Origin: Lineus longissimus
Lineage: Eukaryota; Nemertea; Pilidiophora; Heteronemertea; Lineidae
Assembly (NCBI RefSeq): GCF_910592395.1
Contig: NC_088318.1
Location: 7,278,756 to 7,342,755, forward strand
Length of the DNA stretch: 64,000 nucleotides
Reading direction: 5' to 3'
Of the stretch, positions 19,800 through 30,832 are shown piece after piece. The notes beneath the pieces were generated by a model. The model did not search any database. It saw nothing but the letters and a program-made list of their open reading frames with translations, and was not told where the DNA came from. How positions within the stretch are numbered: the stretch's first letter is position 1; each line of letters starts with the position of its first letter. The translations under genes and the position numbers were made by a program.

Positions 19800-20312
19800 T
19801 TAATTTCTCGTAGAATAGCCGCCAGTTGATCCAAAACCGCCTTGGCCGCGCGGGGTTGAGGGCAATTCATCTTTGGATTCTCGAATACGTGGTATAAGGG
19901 CTCTTTCGCAAATAAGTTGGGCCACACGATCGCCGTGTCGAATACGAAATTCGTTTTGCGGATGATGATTGAATAGCAAAATACCCAAATTGCCTCTAAA
20001 ATCGGAATCGATTACACCTGCGCCTACGGCTATCATATAGTTTAAGGCTAGACCTGAGCGAGGCGCGATTCGACCATAACACGCTCTCGGAAGAACGAGT
20101 TGTAAATCTGTGCGGACAAGTTGCGAGCAACCGGCCAAAATCGTGTAGTCATGGGCGCTAGCCAGGTCAAAACCCACTGAATGTGCCGTCGCCCTTTCCG
20201 GAGCAGAAGCTAAGTCACTCAATTTGTGAAAAATGAGTGTTTCAACTTCATCATCATCATTTTTTTCATCCACAATCTTTGGTCTATAGAATAAAAGTTG
20301 TTCGTCTGACAT
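19800..20312 (-). CDS. dut: dUTPase (trimeric dUTP nucleotidohydrolase)
   Basis: This 170-residue ORF hydrolyses dUTP to dUMP and pyrophosphate, keeping uracil out of DNA. All five motifs of the trimeric family are present: AHSVGFDLASAHD (43-55), PRSGLAL (84-90), GVIDSDFRG (99-107), GDRVAQLIC (127-135) and the C-terminal glycine-rich RGQGGFGSTG (155-164). In motif 3 the usual Tyr before RG is Phe. I chose the ATG at 20312; the frame is open further upstream to 20372 but without an ATG. An acidic insert (EKNDDDEVE) lies near the start. It heads the minus-strand cluster and pairs with the kinase at 392-1150 in nucleotide supply. No lesion seen. Confidence 0.92.
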   Translation of the reverse strand: MSDEQLLFYRPKIVDEKNDDDEVETLIFHKLSDLASAPERATAHSVGFDLASAHDYTILAGCSQLVRTDLQLVLPRACYGRIAPRSGLALNYMIAVGAGVIDSDFRGNLGILLFNHHPQNEFRIRHGDRVAQLICERALIPRIRESKDELPSTPRGQGGFGSTGGYSTRN

Positions 20313-21340
20313 GATGACGAAATGCGCACTAACAAAATCAGTCGTATTGAAAGCAACAATCGGCGATGCCAACGCGTTGGTTAAATTCTATCGTGTCACA
20401 TCATGGTTAAGAGAAAAACCACGACAGCAAACATCATTTTGCTCCTAATAGCCTTGTGACGAGAATATGCTGGGCCTACTCAAATGATTTTCTCCACGAA
20501 GTAGAACAAGTTTGCTATTGAAAAACAAATTACTCTTCGTGCCAAGTTGACACAATATCTTCCCATTGTTATTTCGTGGACGAGATGTAAGACCAACTCA
20601 TTATCTGATTGCAGAACTAAATGTTCTATAAACTACTTTGCACAGTTTACTTAGTTGATGAGTTCAAGATCACTTTGATAAAACACAGCGCGCTAGTTAG
20701 TATGTCAATGAGCCAAATCAAGCTCTTGTTTAAATGATTTTTTGGCGTCATTTCAAAAAGGTAGAATGTACTAGTGAGAGGCTGATTAACCGGCATGTTA
20801 AATAAGGCCTTTTTCCAGCCGTCCTTGGAGCGATAACAATTGTTTTTGTTCTAGCAACAAAGAAAAACTCTTATGAACTCATTCTCTTGGCATCATTTCT
20901 AATACGCACAATCTAATGAGAGCTATTGGGTGACCGAAAGGTGAAGTTAAAGTGCCTAATTGTTTTATAATGAATCCTGAACAGGAAAAAAGTCATTTTC
21001 GCACTTACTGGCTGTTATTTCGGCCGAGTTTTATCAAATCTGAGCTTGGATCTGTGATGAAATATTAAGCGCCCTATATAATCAGTGGGAGATTGTTCTT
21101 GAGAATAATTTCAAAAGTGTCTGGAGGTGCCTTGATCAGTTCGAAGGGCTTTAGGTCAAGGATTTCGTTTGTAAATCAATACGAAAATATTCTATTATGA
21201 TCTCGTGACTCCTTGCGTGGCAAACTACACTTCTAGCCCCCAGGATTGGTCAAAAATGGAATATTCCAACCTTTATTAAGAGCTGTGAGGGCAAAACTTC
21301 CCCCATTTCGCATGTGCGGGCAACTTACGCACACACATTT
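20313..21340. other. Non-coding stretch upstream of the dUTPase
   Basis: No convincing ORF or repeat was found. It could hold the dUTPase promoter or the edge of the viral insertion, but I see no terminal inverted repeat that would mark an end. Confidence 0.4.
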
Positions 21341-22100
21341 TGCTGAGAAGCAATCGGGATAAAAGGTAGGCCTTATAACTGTTAATTTTCCGTTTAGTTA
21401 GCAGCTCGACTAAAAGTCTTCAGAAACAGACTTAGTAACATCCGTCCATTATTTTCTCTTTCAGAGGGATGGTTTATACACAAGCGCCCCAAAGCCGAGA
21501 AACATTATGTTATCGTGAATCAAGGTAGGACCTTCATTTTTATAGTTCTGTCGGCTCAGTATGATTTTGATTCAACAATAATAATCATCTCTCCTTTGGG
21601 AAATGAAATAACATGCGATCCCATATTTCTCTTCCAGCGCCATGCAGATATAAACAGCCCTTGCTGCCCGCCCGATTAACAGGTAGGCCTATTTGGTTAC
21701 TCACAAGGACACACAAAAATACTGTCTCTACTAAACGAAGGGCTTTTATTTGTTTTTCAACTCATCATATCCTTTCTATTTAATTTTCCAGAATAACATC
21801 TCAACAAAATAGACAAGCGCTAAGGCTGATTATTTATACAATGCGACAAGGACACGCTGTACTTAGTCTGTCTCATTACATCAATTCCTGATGATGTGGT
21901 GTAAAAATCAAAGAGCACGTCGTTGGAACAAAAGCGTGTGATACATGATCGTAAGCGATATTCTCTGACAGCAAACTAACGTCAACCCTCGTTTTCTCTT
22001 TCCAGACAGCTCGACCTGATGTTTTCACAAAATCATTCAACGGATGAAGCATGAGTGTACAGGAATATTCAAAAAGGAAATTACATGTAGGAGTATTTGT
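21340..22100 (+). other. Series of candidate small exons
   Basis: Pyrimidine-rich acceptor-like sites ending in CAG (near 21475, 21638, 21792, 22014 and 22379) alternate with donor-like GTAGG or GTAAGT sites (near 21366, 21527, 21683, 22097 and 22533). The enclosed segments are short and have no shared long reading frame. They could be untranslated exons of a plus-strand transcript that leads into the ORF at 22643. The pattern is seen directly; transcription is inference. Confidence 0.3.
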
Positions 22101-22850
22101 AAGTACCTATATATTCATTCATAAAAAGTATAACAACAGCAACTGTATGCAGGTGAACGCGGTACAATACTTAGTTCCATAAAACAGGTTATATTTCACT
22201 TCGGCCTTATAGAGCCTACATTTTTGAAAAATATTTCCAGACAGTAAAAGCGCTTATGTTACACGAGGTTTTACTGACATTTCCTACTGGGTTAGTAAAA
22301 AAATACACATTACTTTACATGCTCGTAGGCGATATTCTCTGACAGCAAACTAACGTCAACCCTCGTTTTTCTCTTTCCAGACAGTTCGACCTGATGTTTT
22401 CTCATACACATACAGTATAGCCTCAATATATCATTCAACGTTTGGAGCGTGACTGTGTACTACAACTGTTTCATTCACTAGTGTTTATGACTTCAGGAAT
22501 TCTAAAGGGAATTACATGTAAGACTGAGTATTTGTAAGTACAATATATAATCATTCATAAAAAGTATATACAACAACAACTGTATGCCCGTGCACGCGCT
22601 GGAAAAAAACTTAAGTTTCTTCCATAACCCCCATAAAGCTGAATGAATGATACAATAGTTAGTTCCATCAAACAGGTTATATTTCACTTTGACCTTATAG
22701 AGTCTTCATTTTTTGAAAAATACAAGTTTGAAATCTATCACTTTTCCAAAAAATATTTCCAAACAGTTAAAGACGGTTATGTTACGCGACGTTTTACTGA
22801 CATTTCCTACCGGGTTAGTAAGAAATTACACATTACTTTGCATCTGCGAA
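21950..22850 (+). repeat. Imperfect tandem duplication covering an exon-like segment and the start of the 22643 ORF
   Basis: The block from about 21952 to 22320 is repeated from about 22325 to 22850. Shared landmarks are GCGATATTCTCTGACAGCAA, the CTCTTTCCAGACAG acceptor-like site, GTATTTGTAAGTAC, and a stretch that in the second copy is the beginning of the 22643 ORF. The first copy lacks about 30 bases of coding sequence and has no usable frame. The copies have diverged, so the event is not recent. Confidence 0.8.
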
Positions 22851-23347
22851 AAAATATAGGCGCTTGGCTTGAAAGCGAAAATTTCAAGAAACTTTATGAA
22901 CACATTTTGAAAGAAATACATTCTTGTTTGACACCACAGCCGCCAAGACGAAAGCTTAAATTCAAAGGGAGAATTGTTAATATTCAAGGTAATTTTCCAA
23001 GCAGTGCGTTAACTTCTTGTTTTAGACAACGCGACGTACAGTCGCTACTATATTTTATCGAATCGTTTTTTGCACCCGAGGCAGACAGGGGTGAAAGACC
23101 GCTTGTTAAATTAGATTCCGAGGCAACGGAAAAGCCGTCCATGCGTGGTCTGAAATTCAGAGACGCAGGAGCTCATTTTCAGTTTTATACCACTCGATGT
23201 ACTTTTGTTTTTACTAAAATTGAGCTTTTTGCGGAGAAAACAAGAATTGTCTTCGAATTCTTGGAAGAAAATCTGGTTGATCATGAATTGAAATTGCCAA
23301 CAGACGAGGTCTCTCGGATGATCACAGACAAATTCATTTGCTTTTGA
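22643..23347 (+). CDS. Unrecognised 234-residue protein (gene A)
   Basis: This AT-rich ORF has an ATG at 22643, and its first 70 codons lie in the tandem duplication. The protein is Lys, Phe and Glu-rich with predicted helix and strand alternation and no clear signal peptide or membrane segment. The middle has a basic PRRKLKFKGR patch. I do not recognise a family. It is followed after 16 bases by gene B, and B overlaps C, so the three look like one compact intron-less unit of viral style. Its real start could be further upstream if the small exon-like segments are spliced to it. No internal damage seen. Confidence 0.5.
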   Translation: MNDTIVSSIKQVIFHFDLIESSFFEKYKFEIYHFSKKYFQTVKDGYVTRRFTDISYRVSKKLHITLHLRKNIGAWLESENFKKLYEHILKEIHSCLTPQPPRRKLKFKGRIVNIQGNFPSSALTSCFRQRDVQSLLYFIESFFAPEADRGERPLVKLDSEATEKPSMRGLKFRDAGAHFQFYTTRCTFVFTKIELFAEKTRIVFEFLEENLVDHELKLPTDEVSRMITDKFICF

Positions 23348-23363
23348 TGATAACAGAAACATC

Positions 23364-24574
23364 ATGACAGAATTGATTGAGGATATCATTGCAAAAATAG
23401 TCGCGGCTATCGAGCCATCAGAAGAAAAGTTCATAAGATTTACAAAATGCATTCGAAAAACGCTCAAACACTTTGACTCGTCAGAACGTCCCTCATGGAT
23501 GAAGCTGATTAAAATCATCATCGATACTCTGGGCGATTTTACCATTCAAATATCAGGTTATCATTTTGGAGGTTCGATTAGGGGAGGGGCTAGTCCTTTG
23601 AAAGCAGAGGCCAGTTTAAGTATTTCTATTGCCCCAAATGATGTTGTAAAAGTCATGAAAACTAGTTTAGAATGCAGTAATGATGAGTATGATAGCGAGG
23701 AAGAGAGTGCGATTAAAGCAATTGATGATGGCTTCAATAGAACTTCGAATCAGATTTAAAACATACTTTCTGAGAACAAAAAACGAAAGGCAAATAGTTG
23801 TTTTATTGATGATACAGGCAATGCCGTTGCGCACAAAAAAATGTGTTCTATTGAAAATGAGAACGAAGAACGCGGCGCTGTTAGCTTGGAAGCCGATTTG
23901 AACTTGTCCAGTGACGACGTGGAAACTGCGTCCGAAACCGAATCGGATGGAGTAGCAAGCCGGGGGGCCGCGGGTGCACATGCAGTCGAAAAATTATCCC
24001 TGTCGAGTGGGTCTCTTTTTCCGAAAGCGTATAATGTAGAACAGGATGTTATCACTTGACGTAACCAGCTAAACGAACAACTTGCCTTCAATGATATAAT
24101 CCCCCAACAAGCTGGAGCTTCCGCTCATGAATGCTGTTCAGGCGATGAAAAAGCCTTCGTAAAAAAATATCTTCGTCCAATATTTGAGTCGAAAAAGAAT
24201 AGATTAAAATATCCTCACATTATTGAAGATTTTGTAAACATTTGTTCTGTCCACGAAAAACAAAAGCTCGCTTTGAAAAAGATAAAACCTTGGGCTGAAA
24301 AATGCGAAAAATACCACAAGGATTTTGTTTCACGAAAGGCCTCTGTAGACAAACTCATGGCGCGGGAAGAAAAAGCTGTCGAGAGTTTTATTACGGGCAT
24401 AAAAAAAATGAAGAAGCCATGACAAAATTTCACTGTTTCTTCGACCAAAAAACCACAGCTTTGCAAAGTTGTAATGCCTGTCTAATGCATTGTTTGCCTG
24501 TTTTGACAGAAGCTATCAAACCGTTTAGCGGGAAGCCATGTGGAAAAGGACGTGGGGGCAAGAAAAAACAATGA
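23364..24574 (+). pseudogene. Unrecognised protein of about 400 codons (gene B), interrupted
   Basis: The frame starting at the ATG at 23364 stays protein-like to about 24410 but is broken by TAA at 23757-23759 and TGA at 24057-24059. Near 24400 a run of eight A marks a shift into the frame that ends at 24574. The middle is acidic and Ser-rich (SSDDVETASETESDG). The following part is a Lys and Glu-rich helical, probably coiled-coil region. The C-terminus is Cys-containing and ends in a basic GKGRGGKKKQ tail. No family recognised. An acidic linker, coiled coil and basic tail suggest a nucleic-acid-associated protein, but that is only inference. The alternative is several small separate proteins. 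Confidence 0.45.
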
Positions 24575-24840
24575 CTTTTAACGAAAACAGGGAGGAGAAG
24601 GGCTCTTTTAAAAACATCTTGCAAGAAGAGCTCCATTCAATACATATCATCTACGATCCGCGTGAATACTGTATTCCTTTGAGCGCGAAAAAACCCCCAC
24701 ATCACATACCAGAAAGAATGACACTAGCACAGTATGAATTTTACCTTTACAAAAAACATTTGGCAAAGAAATACGCAAATAAAACAAACGCGCGCAGCTT
24801 AAAACAAACTAACTCTTCGATAAGAAAACAACATTTCTAA
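24571..24840 (+). CDS. Unrecognised 89-residue protein (gene C)
   Basis: The ATG at 24571 overlaps the stop of gene B as ATGA, a typical arrangement of compact viral or prokaryote-like gene sets. The protein has an acidic start, then HIIYDPREYCIPL and ERMTLAQYEFYLYKKHLAKK, and a basic end rich in Lys, Asn and Arg. The middle reads as a helix with a regular Tyr and Leu pattern. I do not recognise the family. No damage is seen. A longer frame is open from 24538, but the ATG at 24571 fits the overlap better. Confidence 0.45.
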   Translation: MTFNENREEKGSFKNILQEELHSIHIIYDPREYCIPLSAKKPPHHIPERMTLAQYEFYLYKKHLAKKYANKTNARSLKQTNSSIRKQHF

Positions 24841-25199
24841 CGAAACAGACTGTATCGCCCACTTAATTATCCTTCCGTGCGGTAACATGCATTTGACAGA
24901 TATTCCTGCTCCCAATGATAGGCGGTGCCGTAAATTTTAAAGGATCACTGCCGGGATCACTGTTGCTGTTGTTGTATATATTTTTTTGTAAATGAATTAT
25001 ATAGCCTGTACTTTGAACATATGAATACTGGTATATGAGTGAAAAGCAATCGCTCCTGTTGTCTGTCTATTAGAAAGGTACATTCTCTTGTTTGTATCAT
25101 GTAGCAGAGAAAGGCAAGAGGTCAGTTACCCAATGTCTTCGCTCATTAGATATTTTTTTGTGAGCTGTCGAATCGTTTGTACGACCAACCGTTCTATCA
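24841..25199. other. Non-coding stretch after gene C
   Basis: AT-rich with no ORF, no clear repeat and no element end recognised. Confidence 0.4.
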
Positions 25200-25434
25200 T
25201 TATTTATCAATATCGTGTCTACAAAACAATATGAAATTTTACGAAATTTATCGGCCACGTATCTGCAAAAAGTAAAAGAGCAGAGGCGTTAGTGTATGTG
25301 TATTACTATGTACATAAGTATCATCGTGTCTTTCTATTGTATTATCCCGCTGTATGTGTCTATATTTTCATGCTGCAAAAAAAAAAGTGGCCTAAAAATC
25401 AGTTGAAATAAATTGAATTGAATTGTATTGATAG
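25200..25434 (+). mobile_element. Probable LINE 3' end with an AATTG tail
   Basis: The stretch ends in AAATAAATTGAATTGAATTG, a short tandem repeat of the kind that closes many invertebrate non-LTR retrotransposons. A poly-A run lies just before it. No coding part is attached, so it would be a 5'-truncated copy. The left border is a guess. Confidence 0.4.
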
Positions 25435-26150
25435 ACAAACCACAAGGGTGCCGCTAAGTGAAGACACGTTTTGAAATTAAGAAAATGTTCGCTGCTAAAA
25501 TTCCCTTTTTCTCAGTTGTTTATAAGATCATGTTAGAGATTGCCACTAAGAGTTCCCACTCCAGAGAAGGAGCAACGAAATAAAAAGTGAAAACGAACAT
25601 GCATGATGCTCTTCAATGTGTCATGTTCAATATTGCTCTGTCCCTATTTCTCTTCTGGATTTGAAAATGTGTACTTGGAAATTAGAAATAAAAATGTTTC
25701 TTCCATATCACAAATACGTCGTATATGAGTTGTTCTTTCTTCATGTGCATGTCAAAATATCCACCCTTCCATCAGGAAAAGGGTGGCGCAAGAGAGTTGT
25801 CCTGTCCTGCTCTTCCCGCGCTATACGAACCCGGCCACCATGCGAAACGAAAAGGACATGTACAGACCTCGTTGCTTTGGAGCTAAACGGACATTGAGGA
25901 GACGGGACCCCTAAAATGTGGCGACGAGTCGAGGCAATTCGCGTCATAATTTTAGCTAGGATGAGCAGTCTCTATGCATAGTCAATGACAAGGATTGCCT
26001 AGACACTGATAACATCCCAGTTATAGCAACAGAATGCTTCAGTAGGCTATTTGCCCCGAACAGATTTCCCCGATGGTGGAGACCCTAATTGATCCACATT
26101 CTTCGCTCCGCTCGGTATCACGGGAGGGCATTTGTCGCGGGCGTCAATGA
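25435..26150. other. Non-coding stretch
   Basis: Short ORFs here have no recognisable content. I see no repeat or element border. Confidence 0.4.
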
Positions 26151-26154
26151 TGCA

Positions 26155-26211
26155 CCTTTCAACGCCCCGGGACCCTCGGACTTTGGGCCTCGTATTTCGG
26201 GCGTTGAAAGG
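26155..26211. repeat. Perfect 13-bp inverted repeat at the left edge of the second polymerase copy
   Basis: CCTTTCAACGCCC at 26155-26167 is the exact complement of 26199-26211, with 31 bases between. Polymerase similarity starts 13 bases further on. It may mark an insertion border or be a chance hairpin. Confidence 0.6.
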
Positions 26212-26223
26212 GACATTATACCT

Positions 26224-27409
26224 ACTACTAACTTCAGCATTGAAACTCACGTACACGAATCATCATCAACAGGATACATTTTAAGCGTTGAATTGGAATA
26301 TCCTAGAGAATTACACGACGAACATGACATGTTACCATTTTGCCCAGAAAAAGTCAACACAGCGCCTGCAGAATGGTCAAATTTCACTTTGATGAGAGGA
26401 GCTGAATTAAACGAGTATAAAACAACAGACAAATTAATTCCACACTTGAAAGATAGAAAAGATTATGTGATTCATGGAGAACATTTAAAGTACTGTCTAA
26501 AACACGGACTCAGGCTGGTAAAGATAAGAAAAATCTTAGCCTTTGAGCAAAAACGTTGGTTGGCTCCATTTGTCAATTTTGTGACGGAAAAAAGAAAGCA
26601 AGCGAGTAGTGAATTCGAAAGTTCAGTGTGGAAAAAAATGGTCAACGCTTCGTACGGTCGCCCCATATCAACCTAAAACTCGTCAACAGAGAAAACGATT
26701 TCTATAGAGAAACGGGTAAGCCAACCCTTCAAACGGTTACATTCTACAATGAGAAATTAGTCGGGGTACAACTGAAACCAGACACAGTTGTGCTCGACAA
26801 ACCAATAGCCGTAGGTTTCACCTGCCTTGAACTCAGCAAGTTACACATTTACAAACTTCATTATGGTTTCATTCGACCAATGGTGACCGACACCGATTCG
26901 CTAACATACGTCATTAAAAAAATCACAGTGTACATGAGGACATCTGGGCCAATCGAAAATACTTTGACCTTTCCAACCACCCAAAAGCAAGCCCTATGCA
27001 TTGGATCAAAAATAAAAAGTTACGGGGTACGTTTAAAAGGGAGTATCCCGACAAGCCAATTGTTGCCGACAAGCCAATTGTTGCATTTGCTGGACTCCGA
27101 GCAAAAATGTATGCTTTCAAACACTTGCCAAATCAAGATGAGACAACGGTAGATAGTAGAAATGAAACAAGAAAAGCTAAAGGCATTTCGCGAAGTGTCC
27201 TAAGCAATATGCGCTATGACGATTACAAAGCAGCTCTTTTCGAACACCAGAACCTGAAAAAAGATTCTTTAGCATACCATGGCCAAAACTAGACCTTTAT
27301 ACCATAGCCCAAGAAAAACGAGGTCTGTCAAATTTTGACACGAAAAGATTTATCTGCGACGATGGCATTCAAACATTAGCCTACGGAAACTACAAATGCG
27401 ACCAAAATT
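26224..27409 (+). pseudogene. Second type-B DNA polymerase copy, 5'-truncated and decayed
   Basis: Similarity to the palm and C-terminal end of the polymerase at 2085-6281 is spread over three or four frames. The pieces are GYILSVELEYPRELHD (26260 on), an intact fingers and motif B region ending NASYGRP (near 26660), motif C as VTDTDS (near 26890), a GLRAKM block (near 27100) and GLSNFDTKR (near 27330). Motif A and everything before it are absent. Lesions include a frameshift near 26670, a gap of about nine residues just before motif C, an 18-bp tandem duplication at 27049-27084, and further frameshifts near 26950 and 27290. Residues differ widely from copy 1, so the two copies are different lineages or old. 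It cannot encode an enzyme. Confidence 0.8.
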
Positions 27410-29569
27410 AAAGAATGCTCTTTGCGGTAGTAGGTTGAGGAGCAGAAGACGCTAAACACAAAGGCAGCGACAAATACATCATTCAATGTACTGATGGATG
27501 ATATGCCCGGACCGGGTTGATATGGACATGGAACGTGTGTCTATTTCTGCATAGAGCTAAAGGGACGAAGACAGATATGGCTTGAACGCGCCTGAGTTGT
27601 TATAATCGATGAACTGACGACCAAAGTTTTCAGATGTTTTATTGTTTCGTAGTGACGTACGTATCAGATGAATGTATTTTGGCGGGTATGAGGCAGGCGT
27701 TAGGGCCGTTTTGGTTGCGGAATCAAGCGATGGTTTGAGGCAGCGTTAGTGCCGTTCTTGGTTTTTGATTCCGTTTTGGGTTTTGGATTTTAGGGCCGTT
27801 TTGGTGGATTTTATGGTTGATTCCCAAAACAAAAATCGCCGTTTTGGTTTGGGAATCAACCATATACTACTACTCCCCTTGCATCTGTTCTACAAATCAT
27901 TAGCTGAGCTTGGGATGACGTCCCTCCTGGATCCACAGCACGGTGATGCCTTGTGATTCCACTCTTCCTATGGTCAGAAATCTTAATGTACCTTAAAAGT
28001 AATGAGAATTGATTTAGAAAAGAACATTCTCAAAAACCGAATGTACTGATTTTTTCATGATAGGAAATAAAGTGTAATTTCGGATAGGTCAGCTTTAGTT
28101 TTGGTTGTGGTGGTGTGTGCTTTGATAACCCCTCTTGTACCCATTACGCATACTATAATAAGGTTTGGCTTGATTTGCGAAAAGACCGATAAAATTCGAA
28201 CTTACTGTATAGCTAACAGGAAGTACGACAACACGTACACGTATACGTAAAAGTAAAGTGCTCTTCCTTGCGTCCGCCACTAGCTGTATCACATGTGCAC
28301 GAGTCTATGTAGGTCTGTGCCAATACATAGGTCGAAATATCCCTCGAGACACACAGCCCGACACTTAGTTAGAAAAGCGATCTTTCCATTAGGCTTGGAA
28401 ATAATTAATCACACAACGTCGAATCTTGGGAGTAAATTGTCCAAGAAGGAGAAACAAGAGAAAAAGGTTCTCCTGGTCTCCACACCACTGAGCTCTGTAC
28501 ACGAAGGAGTACCATCAAAGGAGTTCCCCTTCCTCGCCCTGGGTTAAACGTGTTATTAGGACTTATGGACTGTACCATCATGAAGGTTTTGGGGTTTCAC
28601 TCCATCGCCTCGGGGTAAGCAGCTCGGAAGGACGTATTGAGAGGCCAATGGGGGGGGGATTGGGCTTTCCCCCACTGCACTAGCTACAACATGTCAGAAG
28701 GACGGGGGTTGGGGAGGGGAGGGCTCCCTCATGTTAACTGTGCGTGAGTTCACTAGAGCTTGCACTTTACATATGAAATTAAGAATCTGCCAAAAGTGCA
28801 AGACTACGATAGTCCGGACACCTTTCCAGGGCCAGTGTGGGGGAACATTTTCCATTTCTACACCGACTATTCTGATGATGCAGTTGAGTCACAGTGAGTT
28901 GACATGTATGTGCACTGCTCTGATAATATTAACATGTAAAATCCAAGAAGGACATCCTCTTGTCGCCGACGGGGTTGGGTACTTGCGATATTTACGCACC
29001 TTGTCGCAATAGAGGTCGATATGACGTAACATACCATTTTGTGACGTCATACGATGTAAAAGAACAGTACGTCTTTTTGGCGGGAATGGCCCGCCAAATG
29101 TAAATGGGCCCATAGAAGTCATATACGGTCCGATATCCGCTCAGAAGTTTCTGGGTTGCTTTAAATGCTCGCAGTGAGCAGTGTGACTCTCACCTACTTA
29201 CTCTTTAATACAACGACAATTTTCTCAGTGTCATTTCCCACAAAATTCAATTGCTGGAAAATAAGTTTTTTAGTTATAACTGTAAACGTAATCACACATA
29301 ACACGTTATGTAGTCGGTTGCAATTATGAGGACGCGAAGTATAATTATAATCGGAGTAACACTATCCCCTAGTTGTCTACGTGCACTCATTGAGAATATC
29401 ATTTTACATTCATTATAGTATAAGGTTGCTGAAACTCATTGTATGTCTTCGATCCAGTCCGATCAATGTGATCAGGGATAAAGAAAGCTTCTCGCAAATG
29501 CTGTTTTAGTTGGTGATCATATATGAAGGATTAAATGAGATAGTAAACGGTTTGAAGCATTAATCGACA
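27410..29569. other. Non-coding stretch upstream of the receptor exon
   Basis: The part at 27690-27870 has repeated GTTTTGG and GGGCCGTTTTGG words, some inverted. A G-rich part lies at 28640-28730. No ORF here has recognisable content. The 3' part may contain the promoter of the receptor gene, but no element was identified. Confidence 0.4.
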
Positions 29570-29878
29570 ATGGCTGTAACTATAGACCTCCATACGACGT
29601 CACCTGATATTTTTACAGACCTACAGCTGGCGTACGACATTATTACCCGCTTCGGAACTTTGATGGTCATTGCTGTCGGCTTGCCCGGGAATCTTTTGGC
29701 TTTTCTCGTTGCCACTAAGAAGAGTAACAACCATCTTTCAACGTGTGTGTACATGGCAGGGCTCGCTGTAGCGGACAGTGCAGTCCTAGTGACTCTATTG
29801 TGCGTAAATATTTTTATTTTTTGGAATGTTGATCTGGATCGTAAGGATGTCGTTCGGGATGGTAATTCTGTTCCAAGG
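29570..29878 (+). CDS. Rhodopsin-type (class A) GPCR, first coding exon with TM1-TM2
   Basis: The ATG at 29570 opens a coding exon of 103 codons. After a short extracellular N-terminus, TM1 contains the class A GxxGN pattern (GLPGN, Asn at residue 41) and TM2 contains LAVADS (Asp at residue 69). The exon ends at a good donor (AAG|GTGAGA, 29879) in phase 2. This matches the acceptor before 37424, where TM3 begins. The product would be a seven-helix plasma-membrane receptor, probably for a peptide or amine; the ligand cannot be named. The remaining exons (TM5-TM7) were not found in the window. The gene is host-like: spliced, with normal membrane topology. Confidence 0.8.
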
Positions 29879-30648
29879 TGAGATGCGTCCATTTAGAGAT
29901 CAGTGTCAAAGATTGCCTGATTTGATATTGTTTATTTTCTTTGGACAGAATAGCTGAATCTGTTGAGTGCACTTGGAGCGACTTCGTTTTTATTTGAACC
30001 AGGGCCACTCTAATTCGATTTTGAAATGTCCTGGGTCTATCGTGTATAAAACCGAGACAAAAGTAATTTGCATGAATCATAAAATTATCCCTTTCGGACA
30101 TACAATTTCTTGTATTTTTTCCAGTAAAAACGGCAATAACAGCAGACTCCTGACACAGTATGAATTCAGACGATACCTTGGTAGATCATAGTCATAAAAT
30201 CCAGGTTTTGTGACTTCAAGGATCGCCTGCGATCATACAGTGACATGATTGCGCTTAAAGAACTTTTCCATTTCTACCTTAAAGACAGGAAGAAGAACTT
30301 GGAGGTTAAATGATGACTTGATAATTTTTAATTTGATATCATGTTAAAAATAAACGATACATTAAAGATAATTTACTGCGAAACCGCGGAATTCGTAATT
30401 CATGCAAGGCGTGCGCCTGGCGTGACGTCGACACCCTGAAAAAATGCCAACATACCAAGTATGCCGAAGTGATAGTTGTCATTATTAACCAGATCGCTCT
30501 TGTCGAAAAAAGGTTCAAATCATTCGTTAAGGAAAAACTCCTCGTAATACAAATATATTTATCAGGAAAATACTGCAAATATCAGATGCCAATTATCATG
30601 CGGGTGACTTATCTGTGAAGAAGTTTGCTTTTCTCTCATGTTTACCAG

Positions 30649-30832
30649 GCGCGACATTCGGCTCGGTACAATAAGAACACCGCACGAGTGGCTGATCATG
30701 AGTCACCAGATCACCCGAGAAGATATTTTCTCCGGCCGGAATGCTCAAGACCGCAGGTCGAATGCTTTCAGGCTGGAGAAAATCATAGAGTACGATCTTG
30801 ATGACGATGGCAAAAAATCATCGATGACGTGA
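30649..30832 (+). CDS. Candidate spliced terminal exon, product unknown
   Basis: A strong pyrimidine tract and acceptor (TTTACCAG at 30641-30648) precede an open frame that ends with TGA at 30832. It codes for about 60 charged residues ending in an acidic stretch and is not membrane-like. The frame is phase-compatible with the receptor exon at 29570-29878, so it could be an alternative end giving a truncated receptor. A one-in-three phase match is weak support. It could also be an exon of another gene or chance. Confidence 0.3.

Noticed and set aside
28293-28547. Short plus-strand ORF as a small host gene
   Set aside because: No recognisable domain, no splice context and no similarity to neighbours.
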